From assembly GCA_021648185.1 (NCBI GenBank), contig JAKITH010000026.1:1-10608 (forward strand): DNA of 10,608 nt, given 5' to 3'. Position numbers and translations under genes: made by a program. Origin of the DNA: Thiomicrorhabdus sp. Lineage in GTDB: Bacteria; Pseudomonadota; Gammaproteobacteria; Thiomicrospirales; Thiomicrospiraceae. Every line of letters starts with the position of its first letter. Within the stretch, counting starts at the first letter, position 1. The notes under the pieces were generated by a model. The model was not told the DNA's origin, ran no database searches, and saw only the letters and a program-made list of their open reading frames with translations. This document shows positions 1-6,394 of this stretch, piece by piece.

Positions 1-401
1 AAAAAGTCAGAGGTAGCCAAATCATGGTCAAACCCTTCTGCCTTATTAACCACCACTTGAATCGGTTTATCGAATAGGCGAAGGTAATTCGCAATTTGCT
101 CATCCGCAGGCACTAAGCCTTGACGACCGTCTACCAAAAATATGATCGCATCGGCTTCTTCTAACGCGGACTTTACTTGCCCCGCCATTAAAGGATCTAC
201 GCCTTGATCTTCGCCACTTAATCCACCCGTATCGACAACAATATAAGGCGAATTTCCTAGTCGTCCTGTCCCATACTGGCGATCACGCGTTAAGCCAGGA
301 AAATCGGCCACAATCGCATCACGCGATCGAGTTAAACGATTAAATAAAGTAGATTTTCCAACATTTGGTCGCCCTACTAAGGCGATAACGGGTTTACTCA
401 C
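1..401 (-). CDS. der: Ribosome-assembly GTPase Der (EngA), N-terminal part; gene runs off the left edge
   Basis: Der is a cytoplasmic GTPase with two tandem G domains and a KH-like domain that is needed for maturation of the 50S ribosomal subunit. Only 133 codons, most of the first G domain, are in the window. The translated start reads (M)[17 protein letters not shown], with the G1/P-loop at residues 10-18. DFPGLTRDR at 34-42 is the switch I region, DTGG at 57-60 is G3 and NKAE at 119-122 is G4 (NKxE, a common variant of NKxD in the first domain). The start is GTG at 399-401; no ATG lies nearby in frame. A weak AGG about 10 nt upstream is the only ribosome-binding candidate. The gene follows bamB by 69 bp, the usual bamB-der order. 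The gap holds a perfect 9-bp inverted repeat, and a terminator-like hairpin lies at the end of bamB, so der expression may be partly uncoupled. Identity is very secure; only the start codon is less certain. Confidence 0.95.
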   Translation of the reverse strand, partial: MSKPVIALVGRPNVGKSTLFNRLTRSRDAIVADFPGLTRDRQYGTGRLGNSPYIVVDTGGLSGEDQGVDPLMAGQVKSALEEADAIIFLVDGRQGLVPADEQIANYLRLFDKPIQVVVNKAEGFDHDLATSDF

Positions 402-429
402 AATAAAGGGTACCTATGAAATAATTAAT

Positions 430-460
430 GTAACGATTAAGCTTTCCTATGAATCGTTAC
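430..460 (-). repeat. Perfect 9-bp inverted repeat (hairpin) between bamB and der
   Basis: On the minus strand GTAACGATT (460-452) and AATCGTTAC (438-430) are exact reverse complements separated by 13 nt, and lie 29 nt before the der GTG. No T-run follows, so this is not a standard intrinsic terminator. It could be an mRNA processing or stabilising hairpin, or a dyad operator. The 8-mer TTCATAGG occurs both in the loop and just before der. Function is unknown. Confidence 0.55.
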
Positions 461-470
461 TGATTGACGT

Positions 471-1709
471 TCAAAAAAAGAAGTCAAAAAAACCACCTTC
501 TGAAGAAGGAGGATGCATTTTTTTAAAAAGCGCTAAATTAGAAGGTTCAACATCGTACTGGGTAATGAGCCCTTCTGCATCTAGCAGTGTCAGGCGTTTA
601 TTATCCACCTTAATACGTAAAATACGATTGCCATCCCCGTATTCATTGCTGTGTTTCAGCCGTGCATATTCCGTTCCTTGCACGCGGTTAAGCCAGTGTA
701 AATATCCCCAGCCATCAGAGACCAATAAATCTCCCTGATAAAAACTTAAATCGCCCACAAAACGCCCTTTAAACGCACTTTGTGTCCACTGCATTGCGCC
801 GCTAAACAGGTCAAACGCATACAAAACATCGGTGTCATCCACCACATAAATTCGATCGCTATCGACCACAAAGTCACGGTAACCAGAGAGTGGCTTTTCA
901 AAGAAAAACTGTCCGTTAGAAGGATTAATCGCGACAAGCTTACCATGGTAACCCAATGCAATTAAACGTCCCTCTTTCATCACTAAACTGGCTTGAACAT
1001 CCACAATGCGTTCCAGATCCGTGCGTCCTTTAGGCGTCGCAATACGTCTCTCCCATAACAACGTGCCTGAAGAGGCGGAAAGCGCCTGAATCATGCCGCT
1101 CTCCCAAGCCACATACAATGCATTTTCATAATACAAAACCGCTGGAGACCCTCTTAAAGAGAGACTGGGCATTTCATGCTCAACAATCCAAATAATGTCA
1201 CCCGTTACAGCATTTACCGCATACAATTTTCCATCCACTGTGCGCGTAAAAATGGTTTGCTGAGCGATCACTGGATAGCTCATCACCTCACTGGATAATT
1301 GAGTCTGCCACTTAATCTGAGAATGCTCTGCGGATAAAGAGGTCAATAACCCTTTTGCCGTACCAATAATGAGTTGATCACCAAATCTTGCCGGGCCCGA
1401 GACAATTTCTGAGGCAAACTTAGCCTGCCAAAGCACTTGATCTGTCCAGCGCGTTTTTGGCGCTTTGGTTAACGCAACTAAATACCCCGTTGCGGTTGCC
1501 GTGTATAAACTTGAATCGCTCTCAGCAAAAAATAACCCTTCCGAATCTCGGTTGGGCATAATCTCTGTCTTAACCTGCCAATTTTTCTTTAGTGTATAAA
1601 TAGGGTCAAGTGGAGAAAGTGCTGTTGGCTCTTTAACCGATGGCGTGCTAGAACATCCCCCTAGTAATAGGGCTGAACATAATCCAATTAAAGCAACTCG
1701 TATTTTCAT
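471..1709 (-). CDS. bamB: Outer-membrane assembly lipoprotein BamB (beta-propeller, YfgL)
   Basis: BamB is the lipoprotein scaffold of the BAM complex. It binds BamA in the periplasm and helps insert beta-barrel proteins into the outer membrane. The 412-residue product starts with a lipoprotein signal (MKIRV, hydrophobic core, then LLLGGC) with the lipidated cysteine at position 19. The next residue is Ser rather than Asp, which favours the outer membrane. The rest is a series of PQQ-like propeller blades (for example GKLYAVNAVTGDIIW and GMIQALSASSGTLLWERR) and the family motif RTDLERIVDV. The ATG at 1709 is preferred over an in-frame TTG at 1721: the AGGA at 1725-1722 sits 12 nt before the ATG but abuts the TTG. 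It starts 14 bp after yfgM stops. The C-terminus ends in an unusual run of Phe (GGFFDFFF), encoded by two T7 tracts that overlap a terminator-like hairpin. Family length is about 390; identity is secure. Confidence 0.95.
   Translation of the reverse strand: MKIRVALIGLCSALLLGGCSSTPSVKEPTALSPLDPIYTLKKNWQVKTEIMPNRDSEGLFFAESDSSLYTATATGYLVALTKAPKTRWTDQVLWQAKFASEIVSGPARFGDQLIIGTAKGLLTSLSAEHSQIKWQTQLSSEVMSYPVIAQQTIFTRTVDGKLYAVNAVTGDIIWIVEHEMPSLSLRGSPAVLYYENALYVAWESGMIQALSASSGTLLWERRIATPKGRTDLERIVDVQASLVMKEGRLIALGYHGKLVAINPSNGQFFFEKPLSGYRDFVVDSDRIYVVDDTDVLYAFDLFSGAMQWTQSAFKGRFVGDLSFYQGDLLVSDGWGYLHWLNRVQGTEYARLKHSNEYGDGNRILRIKVDNKRLTLLDAEGLITQYDVEPSNLALFKKMHPPSSEGGFFDFFF
473..519 (-). terminator. Terminator-like hairpin embedded in the 3' end of bamB
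   Basis: Read on the minus strand, CCTCCTTC (512-505), loop TTCA, then GAAGGTGG (500-493) forms a stem of five inner pairs, one T-T mismatch and two outer G-C pairs. It is directly followed by seven Ts (492-486) and, after six bases, seven more Ts (479-473) next to the TGA stop. An A-run upstream (from about 523 down to 518) could pair with the T-run. The structure lies within the last 14 or so codons of bamB. Geometry is that of an intrinsic terminator, but it also encodes protein, so its activity is uncertain. If active it would lower read-through into der. Confidence 0.45.
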
Positions 1710-1723
1710 TATGTTAAACAATC

Positions 1724-2365
1724 CTACGGTGCCAAATCATCTAATTGAATTTGTGCTAAACCTAGCAAATTAGTTTCTGTTTTTTCATTTTCAACCACAC
1801 GTTTAAACGCAAGTTGTGCCGCTTCTGTATCTGATTTTGCAATGGCCATCAAGCCAGAAACATAATCTAGAACTGATTTTTCAGCCCCTTTTAAATTCGC
1901 CTTGGTCAAAAAATCCAAATGCGCTTGTGCGGCATCAAAACTTTGTAAATCAATTTGAATTCGAGCCAAACTAATGTAAGCCGTATTTCTTAACTGCGCA
2001 TCGTTGGCATTCTCAGTAATCCAAGTATATTGCGTTAATGCTTCTTGTGTTTCGCCTTTGTCCAAGCTATATTTTGCAGACATCATCGCAGCACCTACCG
2101 CATAAGGACTATCAGGCTGTTCTTGCATCAGCTTTAACGCTTCACGAGAAACCTCTCCAAAAGTACCTCGTTGCATATTGGCTTGCAACGCTTCAAATAA
2201 ACTCGACGCATTGGCCGCTTCAACATACTGAGTATTGGTCCAATAGCGCCAACCGGATATCGCGATCACAACCACTAATATGGCCGTTAACAGCTGCGTA
2301 CCATTTTTTTTCCACCAGCTTTTAATGGCTTCAACTTGCTCATCTTCTGTTTCGTAACGACTCAT
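1724..2365 (-). CDS. yfgM: YfgM family inner-membrane TPR protein (ancillary SecYEG/periplasmic chaperone factor)
   Basis: YfgM proteins are anchored in the inner membrane with a periplasmic TPR-like domain. In E. coli YfgM associates with PpiD at the SecYEG translocon and is linked to periplasmic chaperone supply. The 213-residue product has the family's short cytoplasmic start (MSRYETEDEQVEAIKSWWKKNG), one membrane helix at about 23-41 (LLTAILVVVIAISGW), and helical repeats (roughly 50-210) with alternating Ala/Leu-rich pairs. It lies between hisS (28 bp upstream) and bamB (14 bp downstream), which is the standard hisS-yfgM-bamB-der order and supports the call. The ATG at 2365 is preceded by GAGAAGGG about 10 nt upstream. 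The TAG stop lies beside the ribosome-binding site of bamB, so translation of the two is probably coupled. No anomalies seen. Confidence 0.93.
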   Translation of the reverse strand: MSRYETEDEQVEAIKSWWKKNGTQLLTAILVVVIAISGWRYWTNTQYVEAANASSLFEALQANMQRGTFGEVSREALKLMQEQPDSPYAVGAAMMSAKYSLDKGETQEALTQYTWITENANDAQLRNTAYISLARIQIDLQSFDAAQAHLDFLTKANLKGAEKSVLDYVSGLMAIAKSDTEAAQLAFKRVVENEKTETNLLGLAQIQLDDLAP

Positions 2366-2393
2366 AACTCTAAAACCCTTCTCAATTAATAAT

Positions 2394-3671
2394 TTATAAA
2401 ACGGGCATTAACTGCGCCAAATGTGCGGCTAAGTTGTCCCAACTGACCATGCTTTGTTCTGCTTTTTCTCGTAATGGTTTAATTGCCACTACCTGATCAC
2501 TCACTTCTTGGTCGCCAAGCACTAATGCATAACGCGCACCCGAACGATCGGCCTTTTTAAACTGGCTTTTAAAGCTTCCTCCCCCGCAGTTCATCTGAAC
2601 ATTAATGTGTGGCAACGCTTCTCGAACCATTTCAGCAATGACAAAACCAGGGCGTTTCACGTTCTCACCCACCAACACCACATACACATCTGGCTGAGCA
2701 AGAACGGGCACCTTATTGTGATCCATTAACAAAGCGGTTAATCGTTCAATGCCCATTGCAAAACCAACGGCAGGCGTTGCTTTACCGCCGATCTGCTCCA
2801 CTAAACCATCGTAACGGCCACCCGCACAAACGGTTCCTTGCGCACCCAATTCAGTGGTAACCCACTCAAACACGGTGCGATTATAATAATCCAATCCACG
2901 CACTAAGTTAGGATTAATAACATACTCAATGCCTAAATCATCCAAGTGTGACGTTAACTGTTCAAAATGTTCAGTCGACTCCGCATCCAAATGATCCATT
3001 AATTTAGGCGCACCCTCAACCAGTGCTTTCATCTCTGGATTTTTGGTGTCTAAAATCCTAAGCGGATTTGTCTCCAATCGTCGCAAACTGTCTTCATCTA
3101 ACTGATCTTTGTAATCGGTTAAATAGGCCACCAACGTTTCACGATATGCCACGCGATCTGCTTGACTTCCCAAGGAGTTAATTTGTAATTCAAGATTTTC
3201 TAATCCGAGCTTTTCCCATAAGCGAGCGGTTAATACAATCAACTCCGCATCCACATCAGGCGTGGCTAAGCCAAACACCTCCACTCCCACTTGATGAAAC
3301 TGGCGATAACGCCCCTTTTGAGGACGTTCATAGCGAAACATGGGACCTGTATAAAATAGTTTTTGAATTTGATTGTAAGCCAACCCATGTTGAACCACGG
3401 CACGAACACATCCTGCGGTACCTTCTGGGCGTAAACTTAAACTTTCATTATTACGATCTGAAAAGGTGTACATTTCCTTCTCAACAATATCCGTTACCTC
3501 TCCAATCGAACGAGAAAACAACTCTGTTTTTTCCACGATCGGTAAGCGAATCGAGCGGTAACCATACTGTTTAAACGTGGCTTCAGCCGTTTGAACTAGA
3601 TAATCAAAGGCATCCGCCCCTTCTCCATGAATGTCATTCATCCCTCTAACGGCTGAGATTTTTTGTACCAT
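2394..3671 (-). CDS. hisS: Histidyl-tRNA synthetase
   Basis: HisRS is a cytoplasmic class II aminoacyl-tRNA synthetase that charges tRNA-His with histidine. The 425-residue protein is full length for the family. It opens with the hallmark VRGMNDI (residues 8-14). Motif 2 is at about 109-131 ([19 protein letters not shown]), with the preceding LRPEGTAG at 80-87. The two histidine-binding motifs are [14 protein letters not shown] (257-270) and AGGRYDGL (283-290), and motif 3 is [11 protein letters not shown] (301-311). The C-terminal anticodon-binding domain spans about 328-425. The ATG at 3671 has an AAAGAG ribosome-binding site 5-6 nt upstream. In many gammaproteobacteria ispG lies directly upstream of hisS; here the 43-bp space upstream leads straight to a shortened rodZ-like gene. 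yfgM follows after 28 bp, so the genes are probably co-transcribed. Confidence 0.98.
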   Translation of the reverse strand: MVQKISAVRGMNDIHGEGADAFDYLVQTAEATFKQYGYRSIRLPIVEKTELFSRSIGEVTDIVEKEMYTFSDRNNESLSLRPEGTAGCVRAVVQHGLAYNQIQKLFYTGPMFRYERPQKGRYRQFHQVGVEVFGLATPDVDAELIVLTARLWEKLGLENLELQINSLGSQADRVAYRETLVAYLTDYKDQLDEDSLRRLETNPLRILDTKNPEMKALVEGAPKLMDHLDAESTEHFEQLTSHLDDLGIEYVINPNLVRGLDYYNRTVFEWVTTELGAQGTVCAGGRYDGLVEQIGGKATPAVGFAMGIERLTALLMDHNKVPVLAQPDVYVVLVGENVKRPGFVIAEMVREALPHINVQMNCGGGSFKSQFKKADRSGARYALVLGDQEVSDQVVAIKPLREKAEQSMVSWDNLAAHLAQLMPVL

Positions 3672-3714
3672 AATACTCTTTACTCTTTTTTATTTTGTTT
3701 TTCTTAAATGGTTT

Positions 3715-4125
3715 TTAAGAAAGTAAGCTTGGAAAGTTTGGCAAAACTAATAACACCAACACCCCTAATAAAGCCAATCCTAACAACCACTTTACAATAC
3801 TACGACCTAATAGTGGCTTTTGGGTTGTACAGCCGTATTTTTTAACCGCGTGCAGATCACTGTAACCATAATCAAAACCCAAAAAATAACGATCAATAAC
3901 CGCTGGATCTATCTGCAAAAAATTGGCATAATTTCGAACATAGCCTCGTTCAAATGTAGTTAATTTTTCAGGGTCTAACGTATCATTTTCAAGCTTTTCA
4001 AGCTGGGCAGGGGCTAAATTCAACTGGCTGGCTATTTGCTCTAACGATAAACTTTGCGCTTCACGAGAGGTTAAGAGCAGTCTATTCAATGGAATGGTAT
4101 TTTCTGAAACATCTTCTGCCATCAT
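3715..4125 (-). CDS. rodZ: RodZ-like helix-turn-helix membrane protein lacking the periplasmic domain
   Basis: RodZ links the MreB cytoskeleton to the cell-elongation machinery: a cytoplasmic Xre-type HTH binds MreB, followed by one membrane helix and a periplasmic beta domain. This 136-residue protein has the HTH_25 domain at about 14-71, including the family-typical FERGYVRNYANFL (58-70). A basic, Lys/Arg-containing linker leads to a membrane helix at about 110-129 (WLLGLALLGVLVLLVLP). It ends only about six residues later, so the linker and periplasmic DUF4115 domain of full-length RodZ (about 300 or more residues) are missing. Only 43 bp separate its stop from hisS, so the missing part is not encoded in another frame there. 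Two ATGs at 4125 and 4122 are both possible; GAAGGG lies 4-5 nt before the first. It follows rlmN by 12 bp, with pilF absent between them. The position favours RodZ; a generic HTH membrane protein is the alternative. Confidence 0.78.
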   Translation of the reverse strand: MMAEDVSENTIPLNRLLLTSREAQSLSLEQIASQLNLAPAQLEKLENDTLDPEKLTTFERGYVRNYANFLQIDPAVIDRYFLGFDYGYSDLHAVKKYGCTTQKPLLGRSIVKWLLGLALLGVLVLLVLPNFPSLLS

Positions 4126-4137
4126 ATATCCCTTCAG

Positions 4138-5286
4138 CTATACATCAAATTCCACACGGTGTAACGTTCGTTTGGTTCGATCAGATACTTTTCCTGCCAA
4201 TTGACCACATGCTGCATCAATGTCTTCACCACGTGTTTTACGCACCGTGACATTAAGCCTGCCCTCCTCCAATATCGCTCGAAAACGGTGAATGGCATTG
4301 TTAGAAGAACGTTTATAGTCCGTATTTGGAAAAGGATTAAATGGAATCAAGTTCACTTTACACGCCAAATCACCCAATAAACGAACCAGCTCATGCGCAT
4401 GCTCTACTCGATCATTCACTTGATCCAACATCACGTATTCGATGGTTACATGTTTTTTACTGTGCCCACCTTCAATATAACGATACAAGCTCGGTATCAA
4501 AACTTCCAGTGGATATTTTTTATTCAGAGGAACCAACTCATCTCGTAACGCATTATTGGGCGCATGGAGCGAAATCGCTAAGCTCACATCCACTTCGGCC
4601 TTAATTTTATCAATCGCTGGCACTACGCCTGCGGTGCTGATCGTCACTCTACGCTTTGACAAACCGTAGGCAAAATCATCCATTAAAATGCGTGCTACGG
4701 GAAACGTATGTTTTACATTCAACAGTGGCTCTCCCATTCCCATAAACACGACATTGGAAATGCGGCGTTCCTCTTTGGGTTTACAACCTAACGCCTTATT
4801 GGCCACCCACATTTGGGCGGTAATTTCCCAGTTCTCCAGGTTTCGATTAAAGCCTTGTTGCCCTGTTGAACAAAAGCTACACTCTAGCGCACATCCAACC
4901 TGAGATGAAATACACAAAGTTCCACGGTTTTTTTCTGGAATAAAAACCGCTTCCACCGCGTTATGATTATCCACCTCCAACAACCACTTAATAGTGCCAT
5001 CTTCCGAAAACTGCTCTGCCAAAATCTTAGGGGTACGAATCCATGCAAGACGCTTCAATTTGTCTCGCAACGCCTTACTTAAATTGCTCATCTCGTCAAA
5101 ATCACTCACCCCCATTTGATGAATCCACTTCATCACTTGGGTGGCACGAAAAGGTTTTTCACCAATTTCAACAAAATAGGCGGCCATCATCTCACGATCC
5201 ATACCCAGCAAATCTGTTTTAATCTCGGATATTTCTGTGGGCAAAGATTCTAATGTGCCCTGAACGGGGATCTCATTCAATGCCAT
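4138..5286 (-). CDS. rlmN: Dual-specificity 23S rRNA A2503 / tRNA A37 C2-methyltransferase RlmN (radical SAM)
   Basis: RlmN adds a methyl group to C2 of A2503 in 23S rRNA and of A37 in a subset of tRNAs, using a [4Fe-4S] cluster and S-adenosylmethionine. The 382-residue product has the N-terminal helical domain with GEKPFRATQVMKWIHQ (42-57). The radical-SAM CxxxCxxC cluster is at C132, C136 and C139, within GCALECSFCSTG. FMGMGEPLLN (181-190) follows, and the catalytic methyl-carrying cysteine is C360 in AACGQLAGK. SISLH-type strand and Ser/His segments are present (AISLHAPNN, 237-245). The ATG at 5286 shares one base with the TAA stop of ndk (TAATG). No good Shine-Dalgarno is visible, so translation probably depends on re-initiation after ndk. 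The start gives an N-terminus close in length to that of E. coli RlmN. Downstream, pilF is absent and rodZ follows after 12 bp. Confidence 0.97.
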   Translation of the reverse strand: MALNEIPVQGTLESLPTEISEIKTDLLGMDREMMAAYFVEIGEKPFRATQVMKWIHQMGVSDFDEMSNLSKALRDKLKRLAWIRTPKILAEQFSEDGTIKWLLEVDNHNAVEAVFIPEKNRGTLCISSQVGCALECSFCSTGQQGFNRNLENWEITAQMWVANKALGCKPKEERRISNVVFMGMGEPLLNVKHTFPVARILMDDFAYGLSKRRVTISTAGVVPAIDKIKAEVDVSLAISLHAPNNALRDELVPLNKKYPLEVLIPSLYRYIEGGHSKKHVTIEYVMLDQVNDRVEHAHELVRLLGDLACKVNLIPFNPFPNTDYKRSSNNAIHRFRAILEEGRLNVTVRKTRGEDIDAACGQLAGKVSDRTKRTLHRVEFDV

Positions 5287-5708
5287 TAAGCGCGATCACA
5301 CAGTTCTGAGGCATCAAAGAAATACGCTATTTCACGTTCAGCACTCTCTTCAGAATCAGAACCGTGTACCGAGTTTTCTCGCACGGAAATCGCAAAATCT
5401 GCACGAATGGTATTTTGGGCGGCTTTTTCAGGATCCGTCACCCCCATAAGTTCACGATTTTTAGCAATGGCATTGTCGCCCTCTAACACTTGTACCATAA
5501 TAGGAGCTGAAACCATATAGTTTACTAACGGCTCATAAAACTCTCGCCCTTTGTGCTCGGCATAAAACCCCTCTGCTTTTTCACGGGTTAAGCGCACCAT
5601 TTTCGCTGCCACAATACGCAAACCATTCTCTTCAAAACGTTGATAAATTTTTCCAATTAAGTTTCTAGTAACGGCATCTGGTTTAATGATTGAAAACGTT
5701 CTTTGCAT
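5286..5708 (-). CDS. ndk: Nucleoside diphosphate kinase
   Basis: Ndk transfers the gamma phosphate of ATP to nucleoside diphosphates through a phosphohistidine, balancing the NTP and dNTP pools. The 140-residue product starts [13 protein letters not shown] and matches the family end to end. IIKPDA carries the conserved lysine (K9), and NSVHGSDS holds the catalytic histidine (H115). The reading frame stays open upstream to an ATG at 5873, which would give 195 residues. I reject that start because the extra 55 residues come almost entirely from the palindromic repeat element at 5743-5905, and family members begin a few residues before [14 protein letters not shown] and GGA precede the chosen ATG. 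The gene is normally next to the end of the isc operon; here the MITE-like element and a terminator separate it from iscA, so it needs its own promoter. It overlaps rlmN by one base. Confidence 0.97.
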   Translation of the reverse strand: MQRTFSIIKPDAVTRNLIGKIYQRFEENGLRIVAAKMVRLTREKAEGFYAEHKGREFYEPLVNYMVSAPIMVQVLEGDNAIAKNRELMGVTDPEKAAQNTIRADFAISVRENSVHGSDSEESAEREIAYFFDASELCDRA

Positions 5709-5741
5709 CGTTCCATTCTCTTTAATATTTAATCCGCTCAT

Positions 5742-5747
5742 TTTATA
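5742..5747 (-). promoter_or_regulatory. Candidate -10 box for ndk-rlmN formed at the end of the MITE-like element
   Basis: On the minus strand the element's end reads GGGTATAAAATG. TATAAA (5/6 to consensus) lies 33 nt before the ndk ATG and would give a leader of about 27 nt. No convincing -35 hexamer is visible 16-18 nt upstream. A strong iscA terminator lies further up, so some promoter must exist in 5709-5927, and this is the best candidate I see. Confidence 0.3.
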
Positions 5748-5905
5748 CCCAAACCACTTGGAAATGCAGCTTTTTGATTCCGTCTGAAGCCACAATACTG
5801 CGTTACAGTTATTGCAAATGGCTAGCCATTCCCTGCAAACTGCGCCTTGCCTTGTAATTTCAGCCAAATTCAAAAATTCCGCATTTCCAAGTAACTTGGG
5901 TATAA
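5743..5905. mobile_element. 163-bp palindromic MITE-like repeat element with 25-bp terminal inverted repeats
   Basis: The left end begins TTATACCCAA and continues ...ACTTGGAAATGC (5743-5767). The right end, reverse-complemented, reads the same apart from three internal bases (5881-5905), so 22 of 25 positions match. The similarity goes on inward: the central 14 bp AATGGCTAGCCATT (5817-5830) are a perfect palindrome within one base of the midpoint. The arms between centre and ends pair imperfectly (for example TTTTTGA...TGAA on one side against TTTTTGA...CTGAA on the other). The whole unit can therefore fold as one long hairpin. There is no room for a transposase, so it would be non-autonomous. 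TA or TTA at the outer edges could be a target duplication, as for Tc1/mariner or IS630-type MITEs, but the ends are self-complementary and this cannot be decided here. Elements ending in TATACCCAAGT-like sequence are, from memory, widespread in marine gammaproteobacteria such as Vibrio. Only one copy is in the window. Confidence 0.75.
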
Positions 5906-5927
5906 CAACTATTCATCCCGCCTGCAC

Positions 5928-5959
5928 AAAAACAAAAAAACCCGACACTCTGCCGGGTT
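5928..5959 (-). terminator. Intrinsic terminator of iscA
   Basis: On the minus strand AACCCGGC (5959-5952), loop AGAGT, then GTCGGGTT (5946-5939) pairs over eight positions with one G-T wobble, followed by a T-run broken by one G (5938-5928). It lies 27 bp after the iscA stop and separates the iscR-iscA transcript from ndk. Confidence 0.88.
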
Positions 5960-5986
5960 CTTAAATGAAAATATTCATATTTAATT

Positions 5987-6313
5987 TTAAACGGTAAATG
6001 ACTCGCCACAGCCACAACTGTCTTTTACTTGAGGGTTATTAAAAGAGAATCCTTCATTAAGCAAACTCTCTTGAACATAATCAATTTCCATGCCGTCTAT
6101 TTTTTCTAAACTGCTTGAATCAACCATGACCTGAACACCAAAACTTTCAAAAACCGAATCACCTTCTTGAACTTCGTCTGCATAATCTACAACATAAGAA
6201 AACCCAGCGCATCCACTTACCTTAGTAGACACTCGAAGACCAATACCATGCCCACGTTTTTCCAACATTTTTTTCACTCGATCAGATGCGGCTTGCGTTA
6301 AGGTTACTGCCAT
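5987..6313 (-). CDS. iscA: Iron-sulfur cluster carrier protein IscA (HesB family)
   Basis: IscA is an A-type carrier that takes Fe-S clusters or iron from the assembly scaffold and hands them to target enzymes. The 108-residue product is the usual length. It carries the three conserved cysteines: C35 (in SGCAG) and C100/C102 in the C-terminal CGCGESF motif. The ending VKDSCGCGESFTV and the GxGLR...SGCAG segment resemble E. coli IscA more than ErpA or SufA. The ATG at 6313 has a strong AGGA six nt upstream. It follows iscR by 81 bp (iscR stop 6395), but iscS and iscU, which normally lie between these genes, are absent. No hscB, hscA or fdx follows either; a strong terminator and the repeat element come instead. 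An ErpA-type role cannot be excluded by sequence alone. Confidence 0.93.
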   Translation of the reverse strand: MAVTLTQAASDRVKKMLEKRGHGIGLRVSTKVSGCAGFSYVVDYADEVQEGDSVFESFGVQVMVDSSSLEKIDGMEIDYVQESLLNEGFSFNNPQVKDSCGCGESFTV

Positions 6314-6354
6314 AATACTTCCTACTTAAAGCCCTGTAAAAAAGGCTTGTTTTT

Positions 6355-6382
6355 ATTTTAAACTCATTAACTTTAGGCTCAA
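6355..6382 (-). promoter_or_regulatory. Candidate promoter for iscA in the iscR-iscA gap
   Basis: TTGAGC (6382-6377) and TAAAAT (6360-6355), separated by 16 bp on the minus strand, resemble sigma-70 -35 and -10 boxes. They lie 42 bp before the iscA ATG. The region is AT-rich, so a chance match is possible; iscA may simply be read through from iscR. Confidence 0.35.
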
Positions 6383-6394
6383 CGATTAAAAGGC

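Noticed and set aside
780..965. Plus-strand open frames within bamB, yfgM, rlmN, iscR and trmJ (for example 780-965, 2038-2325, 4341-4604)
   Set aside because: They lie antisense to well-supported conserved genes, show no recognisable domains, and lack ribosome-binding sites of note.
3701..3721. 8-bp perfect inverted repeat (TTCTTAAA / TTTAAGAA, 5-nt loop) overlapping the rodZ stop
   Set aside because: The stem is almost all A-T and on the minus strand is followed by A-rich, not T-rich, sequence, so it is not a convincing terminator; in such AT-rich spacer it may be chance.
6329..6348. AAGCC...GGCTT hairpin in the iscR-iscA gap
   Set aside because: Five pairs with a 10-nt loop and no T-run after it on the minus strand, and it abuts the iscA ribosome-binding site; too weak to call an attenuator.
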